Position numbers and translations under genes: made by a program. Positions 1 to 12,302 of a stretch of 64,000 nt of DNA are shown piece by piece (position 1 is the stretch's first letter; each line of letters starts with the position of its first letter). A model generated the notes under the pieces. It made no database searches and had not been told where the DNA came from. It saw only the letters and a list, made by a program, of their open reading frames with translations. The DNA is taken from assembly GCA_027625915.1 (NCBI GenBank), contig JANTQA010000070.1, positions 5,895,001 to 5,959,000 on the forward strand, in the 5' to 3' direction. The stretch is from Anaeramoeba flamelloides. Lineage: Eukaryota > Metamonada > Anaeramoebidae.

Positions 1-316
1 TATAGACTATTCCCTTAAAGGATTAAAAAAAAAAATTCCTTCAAGTAGAGGATTTGCATATATATAGCACAATTGGAGAAGATTTGAGACAAAAATTGCA
101 GAAATTGAAGAAATAACAATTGATTATTTGAATTGAAATGAACTTAAAAGGTAGTTGAACTAATTTTAAAATTACCTAAAAATTAACATGTCAGCACCAG
201 GGTTGAAAGGGTTGTAAAAAAAAAATGATTAAATACTTTGCATAATATTATTTTCTTCAATTAAAAAAAAAAAAAAAAAAAAAAACAAAACCAAAATTTG
301 TAATTAATAAGTTTAT
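1..316. other. 3' flank of RalGAP-alpha gene
   Basis: Very AT-rich sequence with a 24-base A run near 262-285. It lies just past the stop codon of the minus-strand RalGAP-alpha gene and probably holds its 3' UTR and transcription end. I see no ORF or repeat here. Confidence 0.5.
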
Positions 317-3294
317 TTAATTTTGATAACTTTCAAATAATTCGCACATTGACTTTTCAGAGTGTTTTGAGTGTATTATTGAAGAGTAATAATCTACAAA
401 TGATAAATTTGTTTTATATTTTTCTATTGTTTCTGTTAAAAGATTCCATCTAGTGGGGTATGGGTGTTCGTAACCCTTTTGTGAGTATCTCAATAGTCTA
501 TTTGCCAAGATTGCTGTCTTTCTAACAAGATAGGGCAAAGATTGTTTGTTGACGATCATTCCTGTGATCAGTGGCCCAAAGAATTTGACATTGTTTTTCA
601 TGTGTATTTGGATCCTGAACAGCCCATTTGGCAGTGGATAAATTACGATATGCGCGAAATTAAATTTCGAAGTGATTGTTTTTGGGTTATAGTCTTGCTC
701 TGTGTTTTCCGACCAAATGATTTGCACAATGTCATTACCGACATGTTTCTTTTTGTGGATTTGCTTGATGTCTGTTTTCGAATTTGGCATTCTTGTGAGT
801 ACATGGAAAATCACCTCTGTTTGGTAGTCAGCGAAAAAGGGTGCTGTTTTCCCGTTAGTGTCATTATAGGTATCTAACCCGCCAACAAACCCCAAATGGT
901 TTTTTAAGTCGACTTCCCAGCCGAGGCTATTAACGAATTCTTCATATAAAGGCGTTCCTGCTTCGTTTGCCAGGATTTCGTTTTGCTCTGTTTGACCCGC
1001 GGCAACGTAGATCACTCCGATTTTCTGTACCTCTCGAGAGGGCCTTTTGTCTAACTCCTTTAATGTTCTTTCCAATCGGTCCGACCGTTTTAGGGGTGTT
1101 AGATCTTGCCGATCTTCAATCGAAATAAAGCCGAGTTGTGAGATAATTAATCGTGACTGTTTCCAATGGCTTTTAGATTTCTTTGCGGTTTTTGGTTTAC
1201 ATGGGCAAAATTTGCCAGTGCCTTTATTTTGATTGTTTGAAACGTGTACCAATAATTGGTTGTGTTGGATGGTGTATGATTGGTAAATATTATTTAAAGA
1301 TTGTATTTGTGTATATGGTGCCAATGAGGGTTTATTCAGTTGGTTTTCTTTCAATTGGAAGCTTTCTCCAATATATTCTAGCATTTCACTTAGCATGTTT
1401 GGAGTTTTTTCAGTCCCGCTTTTCCTTTTTGGTAAATCAATTGCCGTAGATAATGTTCCTCTTCGCCTCATATATTTCTTATTATTATCAGTATTGATAT
1501 AATTGGTGTTATGTTTCTTTTTTTCTTTTTCTTTTTCAATTTTTATTTCAATTTCGATTTCTTTTTCTTTTCCTTTTTCTTTTTCAATTGTTATTTCAAT
1601 TCCTTTGTTTGTAAGATAATTCTCATAATTATTATGATCCATTAATTTATCATTTGTATTACTATTAAGATGAAGATTATTATTTGGTGCCAGTTTGTTT
1701 AAATCTGATAAATATATATTTTCAAAATCCCAAACATACTTACCCGTAATATCACGAAGAATGATTCTAACTAAAGTTTTTTTTTCATTTGTTTTTTTAT
1801 TAACTAACGGGATATCAAATAGAGTTAGTATTGAAGTTTCTTTTAAGGAAAAGGTTTGAGAATAATCATGGAAATTTAATAAGGTATCCCCATTGCTTTC
1901 GTCATTTTTTGTCTCATCATTTTTACCTTTATTGTCTATAAGGTATCCATTTGGTATATCAATTTGGTCGTTAGGAAAGGATGAATTAATAATTTCAGGG
2001 ATTTCGCATAATGGATAATTCTTCCAATGTATCATCAAGTGATATAATAGAATTTCCGCTGCATTCAATAAATCATATGACAAATGGAAGATCAAGGGTA
2101 AATTTTCATCAGTTTGATCCTTATTGTTACCGCTGTTATTGCTGTTGTTCTGGTCATTGTTATTACCGCCGCCGCTGTTGTTGTTACCACTGCTCTTTTG
2201 GCTTTTATTATGAACACTTTTTTGATTTTTTTTTAATTGAGAATTTCTTTTTTTCGTTGCTGAAATTAAATCAGAGAGGCAAATTGAGATATCTTCTTTG
2301 GTTATATTTTTTATTAATTCTTTTTTTTCTTTAATACCAAAAACGGAAAAGAAATTTTTTTTTTGATTTAGTTCTATTGAATTATTTAACAATTCGTTTG
2401 ATACTTTCCAACTTCTGGAACCTCTTTTTTTTGAATTATTGACACCCAAGGACATAAAAAGCATTTTAAAAAAATTTTTATTAATTTCATTATCAAATAA
2501 TAAATCTGATTTTGCCATTATAAAATCAGTTATTGTCTGAATAATGTATGGTAAAAAGTTTGGTATTATTGGTATTTGTTGGGTTTCTTTATTATTGTTG
2601 TTGCTATTAAAACCTAATTTATTAAAATTTGAATTTTCATTGTCAGCATTATTGGTGTTCTTGATGCTATTACTATTGCTATTATTATTAATGCTATTAC
2701 TATTACTGTTATTATTATTATTATTATTATTGTTTGAATTACTGTTATTGTTATTATTGTTGTTGGTGTTGGTGTTGTTGTTATTGGAATTTACTTTGTT
2801 TAAATATTTAATTATTATGAGACATAAATCATTAACCAATTTATTGATTAAAAATGGTGCAATCTTATGAATTTTTTTCGAATAAGTTGCTATTGTTTGT
2901 AAAGATAAATTAACAGTTTCGGAAATCAAATCTATTGGATTTGTAAGTATTGAAAACAAATAATTAATTATATTTTGCAAATTCGTACGGAATTTAATTA
3001 ATTTGTTTTTACTACTATTGACATTTAAATTATTTAATTCAATGATTATAATTGACGTTAAAATCCAAATACTCATTATCTTGATATAAATAAATTGGAA
3101 TTTGTTTTCTTTTAAATATCTTAAAATTATTACAATAATTCTTGAACGAATTTTAGTTTGATCAAATAAATAATCATCAATAAATTCATTCATAACTATT
3201 TTTTTAAATTGATTAATATTATTATCAATTTTTTTTTCTTTCATAGTTTTTTTTTGTTCATTTTTATCATTATCTTTGTTACAATTGTTGCTAC

Positions 3295-3331
<37 letters not shown>

Positions 3332-6300
3332 GTCATTGCCTTTAATAATTTGTTGTTTTAATTGAATTTTAAATTCCTTTTGTCTTTTTTTTTCAAGTAA
3401 AGTATGATTCCTTAATTCATCCTTTTGAAATCCTTGATTTTTTAATTCAATTAATTCTAATGCAAATTTTTCTCTATTTAAAACTTCGTTAGACATTAAA
3501 TTAATTAAATTAATAAACTTTTCCGGGTTTAAAGAATCAATTGATAAAATTTTATGATAATTATAAATCTCGACATGTTCAAATTGCTCTTGTAGACATG
3601 TTAAAGAGGATAGCATTGAAAAGCTATGCATATAAATAAAATTTGGAATCTTTTCCGGGTAATTGGGGTCTAAAAACCATTTTAAGGCTGTTAAATATGG
3701 CCCAATCATTCCGTTAGAACCGGGCAAACAGTAAGTGAAAAACTGTGATGTAAATCTGGTTATGATCATCATTAATCTATGCTCTTTTAAATTCAGTGCA
3801 TTAATAATAGAATAATAATAATGTGATAGGAAACTTTGGTAATCGCGTGGTAAGTTTTTTTGATTAAACATAAGGCATAGCATGCCAACTGCGATTTCTT
3901 GCCCCGTCTTGTGTGAGTATTCTAAATTATGGGGTTTACCCAAGCTGGCTTCAAAAAAGATCGGTCCGAATAATGACAAATAAGGTGGTTCCTTGATTTT
4001 TTTTTGTAATAAAATCCCTCTTGACTGTAAATCGATTTCATTTTGTTGAAATAAAACGTTTGTAGTTTGGCGGTTTTGTAATTGTTCGTTGATTAAAGAT
4101 ATTTGGAAAATTGAAATATAATTTTTAATTTCTTTTAATAAATTGTATACTTCTACATATGCAGAAATTGCAATGGTATGGATTTTATTATTTTTAATTT
4201 CATTAACGTTTCCCAACAAATTGAAAAACTTATTCCAAAAGAACAGTGCATTGTCTTTATTCCATCCATTTTCATGAAAGGAAATAAAGTAATTTATTGA
4301 CTGTTCTTCTTCGCAATATGGAGGAATAAAATTTAATTCTTCTTCAATTGGGAGGGAAAAAATCTTCTTGTTATAATTCCAATTCGTTAATTTGATTTGG
4401 TTGTTTCTGCTCCTGCTTAATTTGCTTTCGATTTTGGCTCCTAAAAACTTTTCGTCATATCCAAATATATAGTGATGGAACATTACAGTTAATTTGATTA
4501 ATGCCCTTTTCCATTGGATCACCACGGAGAGATATTCCCTTGACCGAAAGATCGTCCGCTCCAATAGTTTCCATGGAAACCGTGAGGTGGTTCGTGAACA
4601 GATCCAAATGGTTAATAGGGTTCCAACCAAATTGCCACCTAGAGATGCAGCTAACGTCCTTTTTTGCCCGGGAAGTGATTCTCCAAAAATCTTATTTGTG
4701 GTTTTCAAAATGCCCTCGAGTAAATGGTTCCATGTGCTGTTTGTCAAATAATCATGTACCTGCCTTGAGAAGTTTTCTAAAACAGACAAATATTTGTTAC
4801 ATCTTTTGGTTACTTGTGGTAAATCCTGGGGATCATACGTGACAAAAAAGGCATCCAAAAGATGCGTAATGAATTGTCTTAAATAAAACTGTAAATTTTC
4901 TTTCATAGGTTTTGGTCTTGGCTTCGTGTCAGTCATCCAAAACTCATATTGATCAAGAATCTTGAAAACAGTTTCATCATATCCAATCGGGATTAATAAT
5001 CCCTGTCGAAAGATTTCTAATACAATTTTGGCACTTGGTAGACTAAATAGAAATTCATTTAATTCTTTATCCTTGATCCAATATAATAAATGCTCAATAA
5101 TTAGTTTTTGTAATTCATAAGGACAATGATTTTGAAATCCAGATCCTTTTATTGGAATTTTTTTTTTTTTTTTTTTTTTTGTGATTAATTAAATGAAGAA
5201 AATTTTTTCAACAAAATAATATAAAATATTAAAATAATTTTAAAGTTGAATATTATTAACAAAAATGCATCAAAGGTTTTTATAAATCTATTAATGGTTG
5301 TTGACATTTTTTTTTTAATTTTGAATTTATGAAATTGTAGTAATTTTTCAAAATATTTTTTTAATATTACCCTCTATCCCAAAAAAAACAAAAAATTTAA
5401 TAGTGAAAAGAATTTAAAGAATTTAATTTAACTGTAATTCTGATAACATTTATCAAATAGAGACTATCTTAATAAAAAGTGTGAAATGATAAATTCACTT
5501 ATTCATCGAAAATAAGTACGCTATTTTTTTTTAAGATTACATCAAGATTTGTATTAATAATTTTATTTTCATAGAACATTTTTTGGTATAAAAGTATATT
5601 TCAAAAAATTAATTTTATAATTAATAATAATTATTTCAAAAAAATTTTAGAAAATCAAACTAAAAAAAAAAATTTATTCTGTGATTCAAAGAAAACAATA
5701 GGATTACCATGAAATTTATTTAAAGAAAAAGTTAAAAATTTCTTTTCATACAAAGTCTTGAAAAAAGATATTATCTCTAAACAACTCTATGACTAAATAT
5801 TTTTTTTTTTTTTTATGGTTTATTAAAACCATCATTCATCCATGAAATATAAGTCTTTTCCAATTTGTTACCAATGATCGATTTTTAAAATAAAAAAAAT
5901 TTTTTTTATTTGGATTATTGATCTTTCTGAAAATTAGATCTGATTGTTTGGTGGAAAGGTGAGGAAAATTTTGGTTTCTGAGAGGATTGATCTCGGGCAG
6001 ATAAGATATTCCAAAAAACATTACAAAATTTTACATTTAACAATTAAAATAAATATATGTTATCTTTAAAAAAAAATAATAATAAATAAATCATTATTAT
6101 TTGAAATATAAGCCAAATTCCAAAAATTTGGACACACATTAAAATAGTTAAAAGAATAACAATACTACACTTTACATTCAATTTGGAAATAATTTTGATT
6201 TTACAAATTATTTTTTTCATTTTTTTGTCTTTTATGTTTTGTTTTCATTTATTCTTTTTTCCAGTTACGTAATTTGTTTTGGTTAAGATCAGGAATTTTT

Positions 6301-9300
6301 TTTCAATGATTAATAGAAGGTTAATGTTGAGTTTGTTAAAGAGAAAAAATCACATACATTCCGTTGATTTATTCTTATCATTTGATTGATCAATAATTGT
6401 TGGTAAAATTTCAACAAAGTTACCAATCCAATTTTTTGACGAAAACTGGATACTAAAGTAATACCTAAAGATTAGCCAGTTTTCAGAAAACTTCAAAGAA
6501 AAACAGCCCTACTTAAACTGGAAATCATCAACTACATTATTCAAACTCAAATCCTTTTGTAATGGGTTGAATAGATACACATATAGATGGGAAAAGGGAG
6601 TAAATTCCAAATTTATGCCCATGCTGTAACAAAAAAATTGATGACATAGACCATTTTATTACGGACTAGGAAAAATATGAGAGAACCAGAAGACACTGGA
6701 AAAAACAAATCAAAAAAGTCAAAATTTTTGACGATAACATAATTGTCAAAAGAGACACAGACAAATTGTTGAAAAAAATGAACATAAAAGAAATCTATGA
6801 CATCACCATAGAATATCTCTTGACCAACATGATACAACACGCTATTAAAAAAAGGGGCTCAAATCAAAATAATCCCCTAATCAAGCACACTCAAAAATTC
6901 ATATGGATTAAAATAATTCAAATTTCTCATATGAATTATTTTTTGCTTCTTCATATTTTTTTTTTTTTTTTCTCTTCTCTCTTTTTTTATTTTCTTTTTT
7001 TTTCCCTCTTTATGAAAATTTCAGAAAAACTAAATTGAGTTTAAAATTCTTCTAATGGCTGTGTCTATTTTAGATACTCTTTGAATGGGATACACAAATT
7101 TAGTCACGAAAGAAGTTATGAATTGATTTACTTCAAAATTCTCTCTTTACCAGATCAAGTGTCCAACACCTCGTTCTTAACAATAAATTCAAAAATAGAA
7201 AAAATTGGGATTTTTTTTTGCCTATTTTTGATTTTTGGTGTTTCAAAATTTTTGGAATGGGTTAAAAGATAATTCCAGTAAGGAATTTCAATTTTTCTAG
7301 GAATAATATTCATTTTTTATTAAAATTCTATGATAATTTCACCAAGAAAATTTGTAAACAATATAAAAATTTCTAGTTTTTCTAAAATAAAGAAAAAATG
7401 GATAATTTAAAAAAATGAATGAAAGAAAGAAATTGGGAATAAATTAATTACTGCTGTCTTGAAGATAACCTATTTCAGATGTAATTTTTGGATAGCATGT
7501 TGTTATAAATGTTTTTTGAAATGTTTCAATCCAAAATTCTTTATGAGTTGTGATTTTTGTGATAAAATGAAGTAATTTATTAAAGATATTTATTCTTTCT
7601 TTTTTTGTATTTTCAGTCTTTTCTTTTAAGCCTTTATTGCCTGGTACTTTCACTTTTTTATTTTTTTTTTGTTATTTTATTTTTTTTTTTTTATTAATAG
7701 TTCGTAAAGAAAAAAAAAAGTTTGTGGTTAATATTAATTTTTATTAAATTTTAATTAAAAAATATTTCAAAAATAGTGTGTGTGTGTGTTGTACATGATT
7801 CATAATGTTTTTAGAATATTTTGAATTTTTTTATTAAATTAGGATTTCATTTTATTCCCTTAATGCGAAGAAGGTGGTGTACTATGAGTTTTCTTATTTT
7901 GTTAATTTTTTATGTCTGTGAGTTGGTTTGTTGAAAAATTGAAAATATAAAACCAATAATTTGGGAGTTAATAATTCAGCAAATTTGAAGTAAAGTTGTT
8001 TTAAAAAAGTACTACAAAAAAAATGTATTTTTAGATTAACACTGGAAATAGGTCTATTGAAGTCTGTAATCTGTTTTGTTGAGGTTTTGGAAAAAATTTT
8101 TTGTCACTTTTTTTAAAAATCTTGGAAATTTATTTTGTAAATAATAAAGGAAAAATTTTATTTCAATTCCCAAAAATGATTTCACCACAATCACAGATTG
8201 GAAAAATCAGAAGATTGTGACAAATTAATGTTAAATGAAATTTTTCTCATCTAGGTGAGCTGTTTATGAATGATACTTTGAGATATTTCCATCCATAACA
8301 TGATTGACGCATTTTGGAAAAAATTACTTTTGGAACAATTAAAAAAATATCGCCATCCATCAACCATATAACAACTAGCAAATATGTTGATGTATCAGAA
8401 CAATAATAAAAAGTTGAAATAAAAATTGAAATTAAAAATTTTTTTCCAAGTTTCCATTTTTTTTTTTTCAATAAATTGGATTTTCAGAAAATGAATATGA
8501 TCAAAACAGTTTGTGATAATTGAAATCATATTTATAGTATAATCAATAAAGTTTCGAATTTCTTTTTAAAAAATTATCAACAGAAATAACATAGTTGTCT
8601 TGGGTTGTTATGAGTTAAGGTATGTTTATCATTAAATCATTACAGTTTACAGAACTTTAATTTTTTGCTAATTCAAACAAAAACTCATCATTGCGATTGT
8701 TTTCGGAACGTTGATAGAAGAATCATTTTGTGTTAGGAATTAAGCATTTAAAAAAAAAAAGGTTATAAATCACTTCCAAGAAAAATACTTATTTTTAAAA
8801 AGACAAGCATTTACTCTTTGGTGTTTGCCTTATCAACAATCATGATATTTGGTGTTGTATAATTAAGAGTTTTAAATTGTTTAATTTTTTTTTTTTTGTA
8901 AGATTTCGGATATTTGTTTCTCTTTTTCAGTTTGGTTTTTTTGCCCTTAATAATTCTTTTTTTGGGATGGAATGTTGTTTAATTTTTTGATTTAAAAAAG
9001 TTTTGGAATTGAAAAAAATAATTTGCTCTAAAATGTTCAAAAATGTAATTTGTTACATTTTTTATACCATTGTTGAGCAAGATCTCTTTGAATTTCAGAT
9101 CAAAGAGCCAAAATTTCAAACATTTACACGAACATTTTTTCTCTTTAAGACTTTAAATCTGAAAAAGTAAATTGTCATTTTCTTGAATTCCTTAAAGGAT
9201 CGAGAAAGTAAAAAAACAAAAATTTGATAAACACTCTTTAATTCATTAAAATTTGTTTTTAAAATTCAAAATAGAGAAAACATTTGAAAGTTATGTCAAT

Positions 9301-12300
9301 TGTCCTTCATATAAATTTTTTGATAAAAAATACCACATTTTTTAAAAAATTAAATTTAATCCTTTTATCTTTTCAAAAATCTTAAAATTATGATACTCAA
9401 AACAGTTTAAATTTTATTCTGATATTTAACCATATTTTTAAGTTTCTCAATTTTGTTTTTTCAAATTTTCAAATAGGATTCTACCTTTTTCTTTCTAATT
9501 TTGCGATTTTGAGAATCACAGAAATCACAGAAATCACAGAAATCACAGAAATCACAGAAATCACAGAAACCAATTTTGAATTATCAGTAATTTCAAACTT
9601 TTATAACCAGACTCAATAAGAATCTAATCTTGATAAATCAATTTAATTTCCAAATTAAAATCTAAATTCTGGAAAATAATTTACTAAAAAAAAGTACCTC
9701 AATTGTCTAAAACAACTATAAATTAAAATTTTTTGAATTACCATTTTTGCGAGAAGGTGCCGATTTTGAACCCGTCATATCCTCATAAAAATAATTATTT
9801 ATAGTGTTGAAAAAAATACCGGACGTGAAAATAATTCTTGACAAGATTTTTAATTGTTAATATTAGGGAAATTATTGTGTAATTTCATTTTTTTAAAATC
9901 AAATATTTCTTTTTATAAATAAACAAATGTTTTATGAACTTAGTAATAAACCTACTTAAAGTTCATTAAAGTGGGGTTTCTATAGAATACTCATTTAATT
10001 GTTTGATAACCAAAAGTAGACCAATTTTTTTTGAAAAACAATAGGGAGTTTGATAGAGGTTTGCTATGAATTTGGAAAATGATAATATTTTATTCTTGTT
10101 TTTTGATTGATTGAATAGTGTTTTGAACAAGTGTAATTTAATTAATAATCATTCTAATAAGCGGTGAGTTAAAATTTTAAAAGTTTGGTTCATAAAATAA
10201 AAAAAAATTATTCGGAATTAAACAACAATTTCCCTAATATTAACAATTAAAAATCTTGTCAAGAATTATTTTCATGTCCGGTATTTTTTTCCAAATTATA
10301 ATTCGTTTTAATAAAATTGTTGTATTTAAATCAAAAAAAATTTTTGGACAAAAGTCAAGAATAAATTCGAACGAAAAGGTAAATTTGAAAAATGGAAATC
10401 TAATTTTATTATTTGAACAACTTCAGAATATTTCAAACACAATTTATAACAAAAAGAAAAAAATAGAATTGCGTGAGTCGGACCAAGAAATTTTCACAAA
10501 AAGTTGGTTTAAATCTGATAAAAAATCATTTAACATTGAAACAAAAAATGTATTATTTTGTACATACACCATTTTTGTGTGTGGAGCAAATTGTATTTGT
10601 TGCAATTTTTTTTTGAATTGTAAAGTCTTCATGAAGGAGAAGATATGTCTCTTTTAGTGTGGTTTTTTTACAGTCTTTGGTTGGGATTTCCACAACAACA
10701 CAACAATGTAAATCAAAATACTGATATATTTTAAAAAATTTAAAAAAATTTTTAGTTCAATTTCCATTTTAACAAATTAGAACCCTACTTTTCAAAATAG
10801 TTTATGACAAAGAATATTGTGAAGATCAACTAATTTTACAAAGTTTCTTAACATTTAACCAAATTAAATGAAATACTTTCAGCAAAGGATTAAAATTTTC
10901 CTAAAATGATAAGTGGAGTCAAAATTTTCAAGCCTTTATTTGAATTTAACAGTATCTTTCCTTTACTTTTTCAAATTGGACTTATTTTTATTTTAAAAAA
11001 AAATGAGACTTTTAAAAAATACTTTTAAAAAGAGATAATTTTCTCCTTATGAAATGCAGTTCTATTAGATTATGGGATGTATTGTTGATGAACACTTTTG
11101 TGAGAATATATCCAATTTACAACCTTCTCGTGAAAATGGACAATGCAAAAAATGGTTTTTTGAAAAAAAATCCTCTTTTCAGAAAGAAGGTGGTTTTATG
11201 GAATAAATGATAAAAAAAATAAAAATGGCTTGTTCTCAAAAGCCTTTTCTCAGTAATTGAAACTTTGGTTTAGAAATGTAATCGATGGGTTTATATTTTT
11301 GAATTGCGTTGTGGTGTGGAAAATAAAAACAGAAAAAAAAAAAAAAAAAGAAAATAAGCAAAAGCATACCTTTGATTGGGTTTGTTGTAAGAACAACGGT
11401 GTTTAAATCGTAGTCAACTAAAAAAGGTTCAAAGCTGATCACATTTTTTAAAAGGTTGATTGAATTGGGATCAATGTTGATGTTTAATGCATCAATAAAA
11501 AGAAAAAGCGAATGAACGCCAGTTTCACGGACCCAAGGCGGGTTTTCTAAACTGCAACACAACTCAAGTAATTCAGCTACGCGAGGGATGGGGAATCATA
11601 AATTAATTTTTCGTGTACAAAAAAGTGTTGATTTTTGTTTGGGTTGTAAAATTAGCACCAACAAAAAAGATTATAAAAAAAATCAAAGAAAGTGAAAGAG
11701 AATTCAAACTTATTCCTCTTTTCTGCCATTTTTTGTGTATCATGTCTTTTAAATAAACTAACAATTTTTCAAATAACCCATAAAGAATTAAATAATCGTT
11801 TGTCGAGATCGGCCTGATTTCTTTTACAAGTGGATTGTTTTGGAAATAAAACAAAAGAGAAAACAAAATGAGAAGAAGAACAATTCGTTCAATTAATTCA
11901 AAAAGGAAAAGGATTAATCCAGAAAGCCCATTACCGTTTGAGCTGGAAAAAAAAAAAAATTAATAAAAAAAAAAAAGAAAAAGTTGTTTTTTGTACTCTT
12001 TCTCCTCTTTCTTCCACTAATCCCATAAAAAGAATCAAGAAGTAAAGTATATATTTCATTATAGTTTTCAATATACGTATTAATTTGTTCGTCCTCATTG
12101 ATTAATACTATGAGTAAAAGAAAGAATGTAGGAAGAAAAGAAATTTTTGTTTCTAAAAAAAAGTAAATGTGAAATTTGTGTTTCAAAAAAATTGACTATA
12201 ATTCAAACATAAGTATTCGTTCAAAAATTTTGTTCTTTTAAGTTGATTTTTTTTCTTGTCAAGGAATCCCTTGAGTTTTTTTTTTTTTTTTTTTCTCGAC

Positions 12301-12302
12301 AT
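317..12302 (-). CDS. RALGAPA: Ral GTPase-activating protein alpha subunit (six exons)
   Basis: Predicted catalytic alpha subunit of the RalGAP complex, a tuberin-like GAP for Ral/Rheb-type small GTPases in the cytosol. Proposed exons, read 5' to 3' on the minus strand: 12302-12209, 12107-11997, 11820-11710, 11576-11370, about 7640-7452, and 5145-317. All five introns fall in phase 1 and end in AG. The joined reading frame gives about 1846 aa; human RALGAPA1 is about 2036. Exons 1-5 follow the human N-terminus segment by segment: a lysine-rich start with LDKKK, FEKLL...IHKKWQ, WVRETGVHSLFLFIDALN, and FNKLLHFITK. Exon 6 opens with IVLEIFRQGLLIPIG, close to EIFRQAFLLPI in human. Poly-Asn tracts sit in the middle. 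VRIILRDITGKYVWD matches the conserved segment before the GAP domain. The Rap-GAP domain covers roughly residues 1650-1810 and contains HVGND, whose Asn is the catalytic 'thumb'. The exon 5 start could be 7646 instead of 7640, in the same phase. The two long introns contain transposable elements. Confidence 0.85.
2694..2775. repeat. ATT-type trinucleotide repeat coding poly-Asn
   Basis: Imperfect ATT/GTT trinucleotide run inside RalGAP-alpha exon 6. On the minus strand it reads AAT/AAC and encodes an Asn/Ser-rich spacer. It is probably length-variable. Confidence 0.8.
3296..3345. repeat. (ATT)n repeat coding poly-Asn
   Basis: Near-perfect ATT repeat in RalGAP-alpha exon 6, encoding about 12 consecutive Asn residues on the minus strand, between two predicted helical regions. 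Confidence 0.85.
6110..7268. mobile_element. TTCCAAAAATTTGG-family MITE interrupted by LINE fragment
   Basis: The left end (about 6117) reads ATTCCAAAAATTTGGACAC. The right end (about 7244-7258) carries its inverted counterpart, AAAATTTTTGGAAT. The first ~330 bases match the copy at 23261-23793, including the run from TAACAATACT to TTGGAAATAATTTT, and the last ~80 bases match that copy's other end. Between them lie about 740 bases unrelated to the MITE, including the reverse-transcriptase tail at 6450-6870. It is a composite inside RalGAP-alpha intron 5. Confidence 0.7.
6450..6870 (+). pseudogene. LINE reverse-transcriptase C-terminal fragment (zf-RVT-like)
   Basis: Forward reading gives LFKLKSFCNGLNRYTYRWEK, then after one frame change CPCCNKKIDDIDHF and EKYERTRRHWKKQI. 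The order (basic helix with NxLNxxxYR, CxxC, then IDHF, then YExxR) is that of the zinc-binding tail following the reverse transcriptase of non-LTR retrotransposons. At least one frameshift and more than one in-frame stop interrupt it, and no upstream RT or endonuclease domain is visible. It is a dead fragment, probably a 5'-truncated insertion into the surrounding MITE. Confidence 0.55.
9514..9570. repeat. 9-bp tandem repeat (AATCACAGA)n
   Basis: Six uninterrupted copies of AATCACAGA with no visible mismatch, inside RalGAP-alpha intron 4. The homogeneity points to recent slippage. Confidence 0.9.
9809..10292. mobile_element. MITE with ~68-bp terminal inverted repeats
   Basis: The left arm (9809-9876) and right arm (10225-10292) are near-perfect inverted copies. 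The shared core includes ATTCTTGACAAGATTTTTAA and TTAATATTAGGGAAATT. The total is about 484 bp with no transposase. A diverged copy of the right arm lies at about 52040-52110. The 10256-10657 (+) ORF starts inside the right arm and is probably spurious. Confidence 0.75.

Larger units (their letters stand above)
5146..7451 (-). other. RalGAP-alpha intron 5
   Basis: A 2.3-kb intron with donor GTAATT at 7451 and an acceptor AG at 5147-5146, just after a 20-base A run. Both ends are phase 1. It contains the composite inverted-repeat element at 6110-7268. A 60-codon stretch at 5836-6021 (-) looks coding in composition, but it has no acceptor of the right phase, so I treat it as intronic. Confidence 0.65.
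7647..11369 (-). other. RalGAP-alpha intron 4
   Basis: A 3.7-kb intron with donor GTATGC at 11369 and an acceptor near 7647-7641. It holds the inverted-repeat element at 9809-10292 and the AATCACAGA minisatellite at 9514-9570. At 8247-8471 (-) there is a weak resemblance to the middle of a Tc1 transposase (SDTSTYLLV ... YGWKYLKVSFIN), too thin to call. The rest is AT-rich with no supported feature. Confidence 0.6.

Noticed and set aside
2011-2870. Forward ORFs rich in Leu/Cys over the RalGAP-alpha poly-Asn region
   Set aside because: Antisense shadows of the Asn-codon repeats.
5836-6021. Coding-like 62-codon stretch in RalGAP-alpha intron 5 as an extra exon
   Set aside because: The only acceptor in its frame is phase 0 and its only GT donor is phase 0, whereas both neighbouring exons need phase 1. 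Direct splicing of exon 5 to exon 6 fits.
10256-10657. 133-aa forward ORF inside RalGAP-alpha intron 4
   Set aside because: It begins within a MITE terminal repeat, lies antisense in an intron, and its composition is what AT-rich DNA yields by chance. No motif.
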